NCBI RefSeq assembly: GCF_026229185.1
Contig: NZ_JAGGJA010000010.1
Coordinates: forward strand, 1-64,000
Origin: Fodinibius salsisoli
GTDB taxonomy: Bacteria; Bacteroidota; Rhodothermia; Balneolales; Balneolaceae
Direction of reading: 5' to 3'
DNA length: 64,000 nucleotides
The notes below the pieces were generated by a model. That model was not told the origin of the DNA. It saw only the letters and a list, made by a program, of their open reading frames with translations, and searched no databases. The first letter of the stretch is position 1. The number at the start of each line of letters is the position of its first letter. A program made the position numbers and the translations under genes. This document shows, piece by piece, positions 27,001 through 35,612 of this stretch.

Positions 27001-28632
27001 ATGTTCAACTCTTCTAATAAGATCATTTTGTTACCGTTGGCTTCTCTTATCGTGCTTTCGTTTCTATCGGCCTGCAATCAACAGAAGGTGGAAAGTGAAC
27101 GTCCCAACATCATCTTCATTATGACGGACGATCACTCTTATCAAACGCTCAGTGCCTATGACGACCGTTTCATTGAGACCCCCAATATCGATCACATCGC
27201 AGATGAAGGGGTGAAATTTGTTAACAGCTTTGTGGGAAATTCTATTTGTGCTCCCAGCCGGGCTACGCTTCTGACGGGTAAACACTCGCATAAGAATGGG
27301 CAGATTAATAATCGAGTGGCTTTTGACGGCAATCAGCCAACTTTCCCCAAGTATCTCCAAAAGGACGGTTACCAAACGGCTCTTATCGGCAAGTGGCACC
27401 TGCGCAGCACGCCAACGGGCTATGATTATTACGACCGTTTAATTGGGCAAGGGGATTACTATAATTCAAGGTTTATTGCCAATGGAGATACGTCGCGCTC
27501 CGAGGGCTATGTAACCAATGTTATCACCGATAAAAGCATCCAGTGGATGGAAAACCGGGACAAGGACCGCCCGTTTTCGCTCCAGATTCATCACAAGGCG
27601 ACCCACCGCATCTGGATGCCGGATACGGCCATGCTGAGTTCAACCGAAGAGGAGTTTACGATTCCCAACACCTATCCAGAAGAATATGAAGAAGAAGTAA
27701 CAGCAGATGTAAACAAACTGAGAGGCGTTCCCAAAAACTACTTTGATGACTATGAAGGACGCCAGGCTGCTGCTGCTCAGAAATTGAGTATCATTGAGGA
27801 TATGGATCTCGTTTATGACTTGAAAATGCTGGATGAGGAAGGAGATATTCAGACCAAATATAGAAATATGTATGCCAACGGACGCTATGCGAACTTCAAT
27901 GATCAGCAGAAAGCTGCCTGGGATGCTTATTATGATCCCATTATCGAAAAATTTAAGGAGCATCGGGATGAGATGACCGATACCCAGCTGGCCCGCTGGA
28001 AGTACGAGCGCTATATGCAGGATTACCTGAAGACTGTAAAGTCCGTTGACAAGAATATTGGACGGCTGATCAACTATCTGAAAGAAAACGATTTATATGA
28101 AAATACGCTCATCGTTTACACCTCCGACCAAGGCTTTTATATGGGTGAGCACGGTTGGTTTGACAAACGCTTTATGTACGAACAATCGATGCGAACGCCC
28201 CTGCTGATGAAATTTCCTGAAAACATAGAAACCCGAAATAAAGTAGATGAGCTGGTACAGAATATTGACTGGGCACCAACACTGTTAGACCTGGCCGGGC
28301 TGCCGGTGCCGGAGGATATGCAGGGCCGTTCACTGCTCCCCCTGGTGCAGAATGATGATGTGGAATGGCGCGAGGCCCTTTATTATCATTATTACGAGTA
28401 TCCCAATGAACATATGGTGAAACGCCACTATGGCATCCGCACAGATCGCTATAAGCTGATCCACTTTTATAACGACATTGACGATTGGGAGCTCTATGAC
28501 TTAGAACAGGACTCTATGGAGATGAATAACCTGTATGGAAAGGAGGGGTATGAAGAACTGACCCGAACATTAAAAAAGAAGTTGGACGAGCTGCAGCAGC
28601 AATATGAAGACACCGACCGTAGTACCTATTAA
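27001..28632 (+). CDS. Lipoprotein arylsulfatase-type sulfatase 1
   Basis: A 543-residue sulfatase that hydrolyses sulfate esters, probably from a sulfated polysaccharide. It has lipobox FLSAC (Cys 25), the metal site MTDDHS, and the formylglycine motif CAPSRATLLTG with the Cys at residue 83 that a sulfatase-modifying enzyme must convert. Further conserved blocks are TALIGKWHLRS, YTSDQGFYMGEHGWFDKR and KRHYGIRTDRYKLIHFY. It is close in sequence to the fifth sulfatase (33430-35064), suggesting duplication. No formylglycine-generating enzyme lies in the window. Confidence 0.95.
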   Translation: MFNSSNKIILLPLASLIVLSFLSACNQQKVESERPNIIFIMTDDHSYQTLSAYDDRFIETPNIDHIADEGVKFVNSFVGNSICAPSRATLLTGKHSHKNGQINNRVAFDGNQPTFPKYLQKDGYQTALIGKWHLRSTPTGYDYYDRLIGQGDYYNSRFIANGDTSRSEGYVTNVITDKSIQWMENRDKDRPFSLQIHHKATHRIWMPDTAMLSSTEEEFTIPNTYPEEYEEEVTADVNKLRGVPKNYFDDYEGRQAAAAQKLSIIEDMDLVYDLKMLDEEGDIQTKYRNMYANGRYANFNDQQKAAWDAYYDPIIEKFKEHRDEMTDTQLARWKYERYMQDYLKTVKSVDKNIGRLINYLKENDLYENTLIVYTSDQGFYMGEHGWFDKRFMYEQSMRTPLLMKFPENIETRNKVDELVQNIDWAPTLLDLAGLPVPEDMQGRSLLPLVQNDDVEWREALYYHYYEYPNEHMVKRHYGIRTDRYKLIHFYNDIDDWELYDLEQDSMEMNNLYGKEGYEELTRTLKKKLDELQQQYEDTDRSTY

Positions 28633-28718
28633 ATAATCATATTTAGAGAAGTCACTAAAATTATCGCGTCTCAACACGTTTTAAAACGGGCAGGGAAATT
28701 ATAAACCATAATGTTCAA

Positions 28719-30278
28719 ATGAACTCCACTATATCTATAATTAAAGGAGAGCGGAATAAGTTTTTGATTTTTGGATTAACCCTAACTGTTAGCATTTGCT
28801 TCCTCTTAGCTGGTTGTACCAATCAACCGGAGCCTGCGCAGCCAAACATATTATTTATCATGAGTGATGATCATACATCACAGACGTGGGGTATTTATGG
28901 GTCGATATTGGATGAAACAGTGCGAGCACCAAACATTAGCAGGCTGAGTGAAGAGGGGGCGCAACTAATGAATTCATTTGCCACAAACTCTATCTGTACG
29001 CCGAGCCGAGCCACTATTTTAACGGGGCAGTATAGTCACAAAAACAGGGTATATACCTTATCCGATCGTATTGATCCAGAAAAACAAACCTTCCCGACGC
29101 TCTTTCAGCAGAATGGTTACCAAACAGGGCTCATTGGTAAATGGCATTTAAAAACGCGTCCTTCCGGTTTTGATTATTACAATGTACTGCCGGGGCAGGG
29201 GCGCTATTTTGATCCCATTCTACGCGACAGCGAAACCTGGCCCGAGGGTAAGGCATACGAAGGATTTACGGCCGATGTAATTACAGATCATTCAATTGAA
29301 TGGTTGGAACAGCGTGAAAATAAGAAACCCTTTTTACTATTGACTCACTTTAAGGCCACTCACGAGCCGTTTAATTATCCGGAGCGGTTCGATACTTTGT
29401 ATGCTAACACGGAAATCCCCGAACCGGAAAGCCTGTACAATTTTTATCCCGAGGACACGGGACGAACCTTTGAAGGACAAGTCTTGGAAATTTTAGGTCG
29501 ACGATTTGAGGCAAACCCGGAGCGATATTCAGCTGATGAATTTTCTCTTGAAGGATTGAACAAAAAAGAGGCGCGCCATAAGACATATCAAAAGTTTGTG
29601 AAAGATTTCCTTCGGTCCGGTGCCGCCATTGATGAAAATATCGGCCGCTTGCTGGACTACCTGGATGAAAAAGGCCTGGCTGAGAATACCATAGTCATCT
29701 ACACCGCTGATCAGGGATATTTTATGGGTGAACACGGATTATTTGATAAGCGAATGATGTACGAAGAGTCGATCCGAATGCCTTTTGTTATTCGGTACCC
29801 GCAGGAAATTAAACCGGACACCAAAAATGAGGATATCATTCTGAATACGGATTTTGCTCCGCTCTTGCTGGATTATGCCGGTATTCCTATTCCCGAAAAT
29901 ATGCAGGGTCGAAGTTTTCGGGCCAACCTTGCCGGTCAAACACCTGAAGCCTGGCGGCAGCAAATGTACTACCGTTATTGGATGCACGAAGAGCATCGCC
30001 CCGCACATCTGGGTATCCGAACAAAGCACTACAAGTTGATCTATTTTTACGGGCAAAACCTGGAGGGTGGTTATGCAGACGGGCCAACAGCCCCCACATG
30101 GGAGTTTTATGATTTAAAGAACGATCCCAAAGAGCTTAAAAATGTATATAATAGCAGTGAATATCAGGATGAGATAAAGAAGCTCAAAAAACAGATGATG
30201 CAATTAAAAGAGCAGGTGGGTGACTCTGATGAGCAATATCCTGTGATGGATAGTCTTTTGCGTAATATCGGTGAGTAA
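28719..30278 (+). CDS. Lipoprotein sulfatase 2
   Basis: A 519-residue sulfatase with a long N-region, lipobox LLAGC (Cys 33) and metal site MSDDHT. The formylglycine motif is CTPSRATILTG with Cys 93, and IGKWHLKTRPSGFDYY and YTADQGYFMGEHGLFDKRMM follow. The C-terminal motif HLGIRTKHYKLIYFYG differs from sulfatases 1 and 5, so its substrate is probably different. Direct orientation and an 86-bp gap to the previous gene suggest a shared transcript. Confidence 0.95.
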   Translation: MNSTISIIKGERNKFLIFGLTLTVSICFLLAGCTNQPEPAQPNILFIMSDDHTSQTWGIYGSILDETVRAPNISRLSEEGAQLMNSFATNSICTPSRATILTGQYSHKNRVYTLSDRIDPEKQTFPTLFQQNGYQTGLIGKWHLKTRPSGFDYYNVLPGQGRYFDPILRDSETWPEGKAYEGFTADVITDHSIEWLEQRENKKPFLLLTHFKATHEPFNYPERFDTLYANTEIPEPESLYNFYPEDTGRTFEGQVLEILGRRFEANPERYSADEFSLEGLNKKEARHKTYQKFVKDFLRSGAAIDENIGRLLDYLDEKGLAENTIVIYTADQGYFMGEHGLFDKRMMYEESIRMPFVIRYPQEIKPDTKNEDIILNTDFAPLLLDYAGIPIPENMQGRSFRANLAGQTPEAWRQQMYYRYWMHEEHRPAHLGIRTKHYKLIYFYGQNLEGGYADGPTAPTWEFYDLKNDPKELKNVYNSSEYQDEIKKLKKQMMQLKEQVGDSDEQYPVMDSLLRNIGE

Positions 30279-30317
30279 GGGGCCAAAAAATTAAACGTAT
30301 AGCAATAAATTAAGAAG

Positions 30318-31733
30318 ATGATGAGTAAGATTGACAGCAAGAGTACAGCAAACACGGATTACTGCAGGCACCTGAGCCTTATTTTTAGCCTAATAGTAGT
30401 TTTGGGTTTAATGAATGGCTGCACAGAGCCTCAGGAAGATACGGAAGCCACGGTATCATCGCCGAACATTGTTGTTCTCTTCCTTGATGATGTGGGATAT
30501 GGAGATTTGAGCAGTTATGGACATCCGGTTATTAAAACTCCCAATATTGATGAGTTGGGCAGCCAGGGAGTACGGTTTACTTCTTTTGTGACCGCGATGT
30601 GGTGTGTGCCCTCGCGAACTCAGCTTTTAACCGGTCGATATATGCCTCGTGTGAATTTCAACGGTGGAACAGGGGCAGGCGGCAAAGGAGGATTACCGGA
30701 CAGCGAGCTTACTCTGGCCGAAGGATTGAAAGAAGCAGGCTATAACACCGGAATGGCCGGGAAATGGCACCTTGGATATAAGCAAAAGAAATTTTTACCA
30801 ACCGGTCAGGGATTTGATAGCTGGTTCGGAATGCCCTATTCCAATGATTATCGAAAACCGTGGGTAAATACCGATGAGCCTTTAGGGTTGTATCGGGGCG
30901 ATGAAATGGTAGAGCATCCTGTCAATCAGGATTCGTTGACTGTTCGATATACAGCAGAAGCGCTGAATTTTATTGATCAAAACGGTCAGGGAGAGCAACC
31001 CTTTTTCTTCTATCTGGCTTATAATATGGCACACCTGCCAATCCATACGACCGATGAGTTTCGTGGCAAGTCTCGTGGTGGATTGTATGGTGATGTTATC
31101 GAGACATTGGATTGGAGCGTTGGCCAGGTGCTGGACAAGCTGGATGAGATGGGCATCTCCGATAATACGATTGTGTTTTTCGCATCCGACAACGGGCCGT
31201 GGCTCAACCTGCCAGACCGCATGCGCCAGGAAGGAAACCTGCCGTGGCACCAGGGAAGCTCTGGATTGCTTCGCGGTTATAAGCATACCAGTTATGAGGG
31301 AGGGAACCGTGTGCCCGCCATGATACGCTGGCCGGGCCAAATTCCGCCAGGCCAAGTTACCGATCAGTTAGTAGCTGCACCGGATATCTATCGAACGCTC
31401 TTGGAAACGGGCGGAGGAACGCTTCCCGAACACACCTTAGACGGCCAGAACGTGATGAATTTTTTGAAGGGCGAGGAAGAAACCTCTCCCCGGAAGGAAT
31501 ACGCCTATTTCCGGAATGGAAATCTTGAAGCGATGCGCATGGGCGACTGGAAGCTCAGAGTGATTGAAGGTTACCCGCAACTGTTCAACCTCCAGGTAGA
31601 TCCTTCGGAAGAATATAACCGGGCTGATGAAAAACCCGGGATTGTCAATAACATCAAAAATAGAATGCAAGAACTGGCTGATGAGGTTGATGCAAACCTC
31701 GGGCCGGATCCAGAAACGGAAAAGGAGCAGTAA
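30318..31733 (+). CDS. Lipoprotein sulfatase 3
   Basis: A 471-residue sulfatase. Signal and lipobox MNGC (Cys 35) precede FLDDVGYGDLSSYGHP and the formylglycine motif CVPSRTQLLTGRYMPR with Cys 96. GMAGKWHLGY, FFYLAYNMAHLPIH and FFASDNGPW follow. The YGDLSSYG pattern places it in a different sulfatase subfamily (arylsulfatase A-like) from its neighbours. The start is uncertain among the Met codons at 30318 and 30321. Confidence 0.95.
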   Translation: MMSKIDSKSTANTDYCRHLSLIFSLIVVLGLMNGCTEPQEDTEATVSSPNIVVLFLDDVGYGDLSSYGHPVIKTPNIDELGSQGVRFTSFVTAMWCVPSRTQLLTGRYMPRVNFNGGTGAGGKGGLPDSELTLAEGLKEAGYNTGMAGKWHLGYKQKKFLPTGQGFDSWFGMPYSNDYRKPWVNTDEPLGLYRGDEMVEHPVNQDSLTVRYTAEALNFIDQNGQGEQPFFFYLAYNMAHLPIHTTDEFRGKSRGGLYGDVIETLDWSVGQVLDKLDEMGISDNTIVFFASDNGPWLNLPDRMRQEGNLPWHQGSSGLLRGYKHTSYEGGNRVPAMIRWPGQIPPGQVTDQLVAAPDIYRTLLETGGGTLPEHTLDGQNVMNFLKGEEETSPRKEYAYFRNGNLEAMRMGDWKLRVIEGYPQLFNLQVDPSEEYNRADEKPGIVNNIKNRMQELADEVDANLGPDPETEKEQ

Positions 31734-31878
31734 TATTCAGTAAGTATCACTGAGAAACCGATCAGCAGCGACCTTCTCTATCATAACCAAAGTGATTAAT
31801 CGAAACTCACGTTATAGAAAAAGAATGAACAGGTATATGAAAACAGCTTTTAGGGTTTATCAGCCTGAATCTCAAAGG

Positions 31879-33342
31879 ATGAGCAACATAATCAAAAGTC
31901 TCGTTTTAATGATATTGGCAATCATTCTGTCTGTTTGTCCGTCATCAGCACAGGACAATGAAAAACCGAATGTGCTGTTCATTATTTCTGATGACTTAGC
32001 AGCAACGGCGATCTCTTCTTACGGAAATGAGGTCGTCCAAACACCCAACATCGATCGATTGGCGTCGGAGGGTACGCGCTTCACACGAGCCTATTCGCAA
32101 TACCCGGTTTGTGGTCCCTCCAGGGCTTCGCTGATGTTTGGCTACTATCCGTCCGCTACAGAAACCTATAGATATGTGAGCGGCCGTGAGAATGTAGGCA
32201 ATGAGCGTGAATCGTGGACGCAGCTCTTTAAAAATAATGGTTATTATACCGCCCGGGTCAGCAAAATTTATCACATGGGAGTGCCGATTGATATTGAGGA
32301 GGGGTCGAACGGAACGGACGACCCGGCATCCTGGACAGAACGCTACAACAGCCAGGGGCCCGAGTGGAAAGCCGAAGGCGAAGCGGAGTTGGTCCAGAAC
32401 AATCCCTATGGAACCAAACCAAGAGAGGGCGGGAATGTGATGACCGTAGTGAAAGGAGAGGGGGGAGATCTCGCTCACTCCGATGGAAAAACGGCTCAAA
32501 AGGCAAGTGAACTGATTCGCAAACATAAAGAGGAACCGTTTTTTCTGGCGGTGGGATTTGTTCGTCCACATGTACCGTTCGTTGCCCCCGAAAACTATTT
32601 TGAACCGTATCCATACCAGCAGTTGGTTCTTCCACCCAAGGTTGAGAATGACTGGGATGATATTCCTCCGCTGGGTATTAACTACGTGAACAGCAAGAAT
32701 GCTCAGATGTCGGAAGAGCAGGAAAAGAAGGCCGTAGCAGGATATTACGCTTCCGTTTCATACATGGATGCACAAGTAGGAAAGGTGTTGCAAACCCTGA
32801 AGGAAGAGGGGCTGGAAAAAAATACCATTGTGATATTTACCTCCGATCATGGATTCCACCTGGGTGAGCATCGGTTTTGGATGAAATTGGGACTGCATGA
32901 AGAATCTGTTCGGGTTCCCATGATTATCAAAGTACCGGGCAAAGAGCCCGCGGTTAGTCACTCATTTGCAGAATTACTGGATCTGTATCCTACAGTAGCA
33001 GAGTTGGCTAACCTGGAGTATTCGGAAGATCTGCAGGGAAAAAGCCTGGTCCGGGTCCTCGACGATCCCACACACTCGGTCCGCGATGCCGCTTTTTCTG
33101 TAACACGATGGCGTGGGGAGATAGGGTATCTGTTGCGAACCGATAAATGGGCCTACATCCAATATGGCGAAGAGGCCGAAGCGGGGATGGAGCTGTACGA
33201 TATGCAACTTGATCCACAACAGTTTAATAACCTGGCGGGGAATCCGCTTTATGAGGAGATCGTGGATCAGTTTCAGCAGAAGCTGGATGAGAAACTGGCC
33301 GAAGTGAGGGATAATGATCTTGGCATCAGCTACTATAATTAA
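31879..33342 (+). CDS. Exported sulfatase 4 (iduronate-2-sulfatase-like)
   Basis: A 487-residue exported sulfatase. I use ATG 31879 because it puts the signal peptide (MSNIIKSLVLMILAIILSVCPSSAQ, cut as SSAQ-D) at the N-terminus; in-frame starts extend upstream to a GTG at 31792. Metal site ISDDLA and formylglycine motif CGPSRASLMFGYYPS (Cys 78) are present, with VSKIYHMG, FVRPHVPFVAPENYF and FTSDHGFHLGEHRFWMK. This set resembles iduronate-2-sulfatases and fits sulfated glycosaminoglycan- or ulvan-like substrates. Confidence 0.92.
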   Translation: MSNIIKSLVLMILAIILSVCPSSAQDNEKPNVLFIISDDLAATAISSYGNEVVQTPNIDRLASEGTRFTRAYSQYPVCGPSRASLMFGYYPSATETYRYVSGRENVGNERESWTQLFKNNGYYTARVSKIYHMGVPIDIEEGSNGTDDPASWTERYNSQGPEWKAEGEAELVQNNPYGTKPREGGNVMTVVKGEGGDLAHSDGKTAQKASELIRKHKEEPFFLAVGFVRPHVPFVAPENYFEPYPYQQLVLPPKVENDWDDIPPLGINYVNSKNAQMSEEQEKKAVAGYYASVSYMDAQVGKVLQTLKEEGLEKNTIVIFTSDHGFHLGEHRFWMKLGLHEESVRVPMIIKVPGKEPAVSHSFAELLDLYPTVAELANLEYSEDLQGKSLVRVLDDPTHSVRDAAFSVTRWRGEIGYLLRTDKWAYIQYGEEAEAGMELYDMQLDPQQFNNLAGNPLYEEIVDQFQQKLDEKLAEVRDNDLGISYYN

Positions 33343-33429
33343 TAAAACGCCAACAATTCATCTACTTTAGGAAAGAAAAGTAATCTATAAAAGGGTTCCG
33401 TTAACAAAGGAACACAAAACATATTTTTT

Positions 33430-35064
33430 ATGATGGATATATTTTTTTGTAAAACAAGTCAGCATAGAAAATTCCGTTGGATGAGATGTGCAATGAGTAT
33501 GTTTCTGGTAGCGGTTGTACTTGTTGGGTGTATGGGCAAGTCTGGCAACAGTTCCGAAGACCCAAAAGAAAAGCCCAACATCATCTTCATCATGTCGGAT
33601 GACCATGCCTACCAAGCTATTGGAAGCTATGGCAGTAGGATCAATAAAACCCCCAACATCGACCGTATTGCGGAAGAGGGGATGCGTTTTGAAAATAGCT
33701 TTGTCACCAATTCGATTTGTGCTCCCAGCCGGGCAGTATTGCTAACCGGAAAGTACAGCCATATGAATGGGCATATTGATAACAGCACTGAGTTCGATGG
33801 CAGCCAGGTGACCTTTCCCAAAATCCTTCAAAAAAATGGATATGAGACCGCTATGATCGGGAAGTGGCATCTGAAAAGTCAACCCACAGGTTTCGACTAT
33901 TGGAATGTATTGCCGGGACAAGGCTACTATTATAATCCCGACTTTATAGAGATGGGCGATACGGTTCGGCAGGAAGGATATGTGACGGATCTTATTACGG
34001 ATGTTAGCCTCAATTGGCTGAAAAAGAGGAAAGACGACCAACCGTTTTTGCTTGTGCTGGGCCATAAGGCTCCGCACCGGAACTGGATGCCGGGTCCTGA
34101 TCATCTGAACGACTATAATGGCGAAGAGATTCCACTTCCGGAAACGTTCTATGATGATTACCAAACGCGCTCTGCCGCTGCTAAGGAGCAGTATATGGAG
34201 ATAGGTGAAGTGATGGGACCGGGATATGACCTGAAGTTATCGGAAGAGGAAGGTAGTACAAAAATTGTGCGTCAAGGTCGCTGGTGGGCTCAACCGTACA
34301 AACGTATGAACGCGAAACAACGCGAAGTTTGGGATGCCGCTTATCAGCCAAGGAACGATGCTTTTCACCGTCAGGATCTATCAGGAAAGAAGTTAGAGGA
34401 ATGGAAATATCAGCGTTATATAAAGGATTACCTGCTTACGATAGCCTCGGTGGATGATAATGTGGGGCGCGTTCTGGATTATTTGGAAGAAGAAGGACTT
34501 ACCGAAAATACGATTATTGTTTATACGTCTGACCAAGGGTTTTACCTGGGAGAGCATGGCTGGTTCGACAAACGCTGGATGTATGAACAATCGTTACGAA
34601 TGCCGCTGCTGATGCGATACGACGGGCATATCCCCGCGGGTAGTGTAACAGATCAGTTTGCTCTTAATCTTGATTTTGCCCCTACCTTTTTAGACTATGC
34701 TGGGATTGACATAACAGAATCTATGCAAGGGCGATCGCTGAGACCGGTACTCGAAAACAAAGCTCCAGACGATTGGCGCCAGTCCATGTATTATCATTAT
34801 TATGAATATCCCGGCCCTCACCAAGTGAAGCGCCACTATGGTATACGTACCGATCGCTATAAGTTAATTCATTTCTATTACGATATAGATGCGTGGGAGT
34901 TATATGACCTCAAAGAAGACCCTAATGAGCTGAATAATGTATATGATGATTCTGCCTATGCCGATGTCGTCGTAGAGTTGAAGCAGCAATTGGATGATCT
35001 GCGGGAACAGTATGGAGATACCGAGGAAGCTACAGAACGGTATTTGCCAAAAGAGGATAAGTAA
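33430..35064 (+). CDS. Lipoprotein sulfatase 5, paralogue of sulfatase 1
   Basis: A 544-residue sulfatase with lipobox LVGC (Cys 34), metal site MSDDHA and formylglycine motif CAPSRAVLLTG (Cys 97). The HKAPHRNWMPGPDHL and YTSDQGFYLGEHGWFDKRW blocks and the C-terminal HYYEYPGPHQVKRHYGIRT almost repeat those of sulfatase 1, so the pair arose by duplication or transfer within the locus. The N-terminal hydrophobic segment begins near residue 19, so a shorter start is possible. Confidence 0.95.
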   Translation: MMDIFFCKTSQHRKFRWMRCAMSMFLVAVVLVGCMGKSGNSSEDPKEKPNIIFIMSDDHAYQAIGSYGSRINKTPNIDRIAEEGMRFENSFVTNSICAPSRAVLLTGKYSHMNGHIDNSTEFDGSQVTFPKILQKNGYETAMIGKWHLKSQPTGFDYWNVLPGQGYYYNPDFIEMGDTVRQEGYVTDLITDVSLNWLKKRKDDQPFLLVLGHKAPHRNWMPGPDHLNDYNGEEIPLPETFYDDYQTRSAAAKEQYMEIGEVMGPGYDLKLSEEEGSTKIVRQGRWWAQPYKRMNAKQREVWDAAYQPRNDAFHRQDLSGKKLEEWKYQRYIKDYLLTIASVDDNVGRVLDYLEEEGLTENTIIVYTSDQGFYLGEHGWFDKRWMYEQSLRMPLLMRYDGHIPAGSVTDQFALNLDFAPTFLDYAGIDITESMQGRSLRPVLENKAPDDWRQSMYYHYYEYPGPHQVKRHYGIRTDRYKLIHFYYDIDAWELYDLKEDPNELNNVYDDSAYADVVVELKQQLDDLREQYGDTEEATERYLPKEDK

Positions 35065-35612
35065 TCAGCTTAATCTGAATTTCTGGCTGCTAAAGTGATG
35101 GGCAGGTGAGGTGTTATTTGTGAGTAGGCCCGCGAGGATGGTACTACTGGCGGGAAATATTCAAGCCTGACAGCAACCTTACAGCTTTGAAGAGAGCAAA
35201 CATTACCTTTCCCCATCATGGTGAATAGATTATTCCTCAATCCTGATTAATAGCAAAGATCAAGTGGGGAATGGGTCGGTCACTTGTCTTTATTAACATC
35301 GGTGAACAGAACATATACCCATCAAATGTTAGGGGCATTCTCGAATTTTCCAGCTAAGCTATTGGCATTTTTCATATATTAAGCGGGATGATTTTTTCTA
35401 CTGCAGACTAACAAGAGTACTTTCCAATATTGACATCTGTTAATTAATGACTTGGAAAAAATGATCTGCCTTCCCAAGATTTGTAACTGGATTAGAAAGG
35501 TTAGGGAAATCTATAATAATTGTAGAATAATTTATGCAAGTTTAAAGATTTTTTTTAAGATTGTTTTTTATAAGGGGATAAAAAACTATAGCTGCATGTA
35601 GCACAAAAAATT
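35065..35612. other. Gene-free AT-rich spacer before the cytochrome gene
   Basis: About 550 bp with many short stops in all frames. No gene, tRNA or strong terminator is seen. The AT-rich run at 35500-35580 before the next gene is a likely promoter area, which may split the sulfatase genes from the cytochrome module. Confidence 0.4.
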
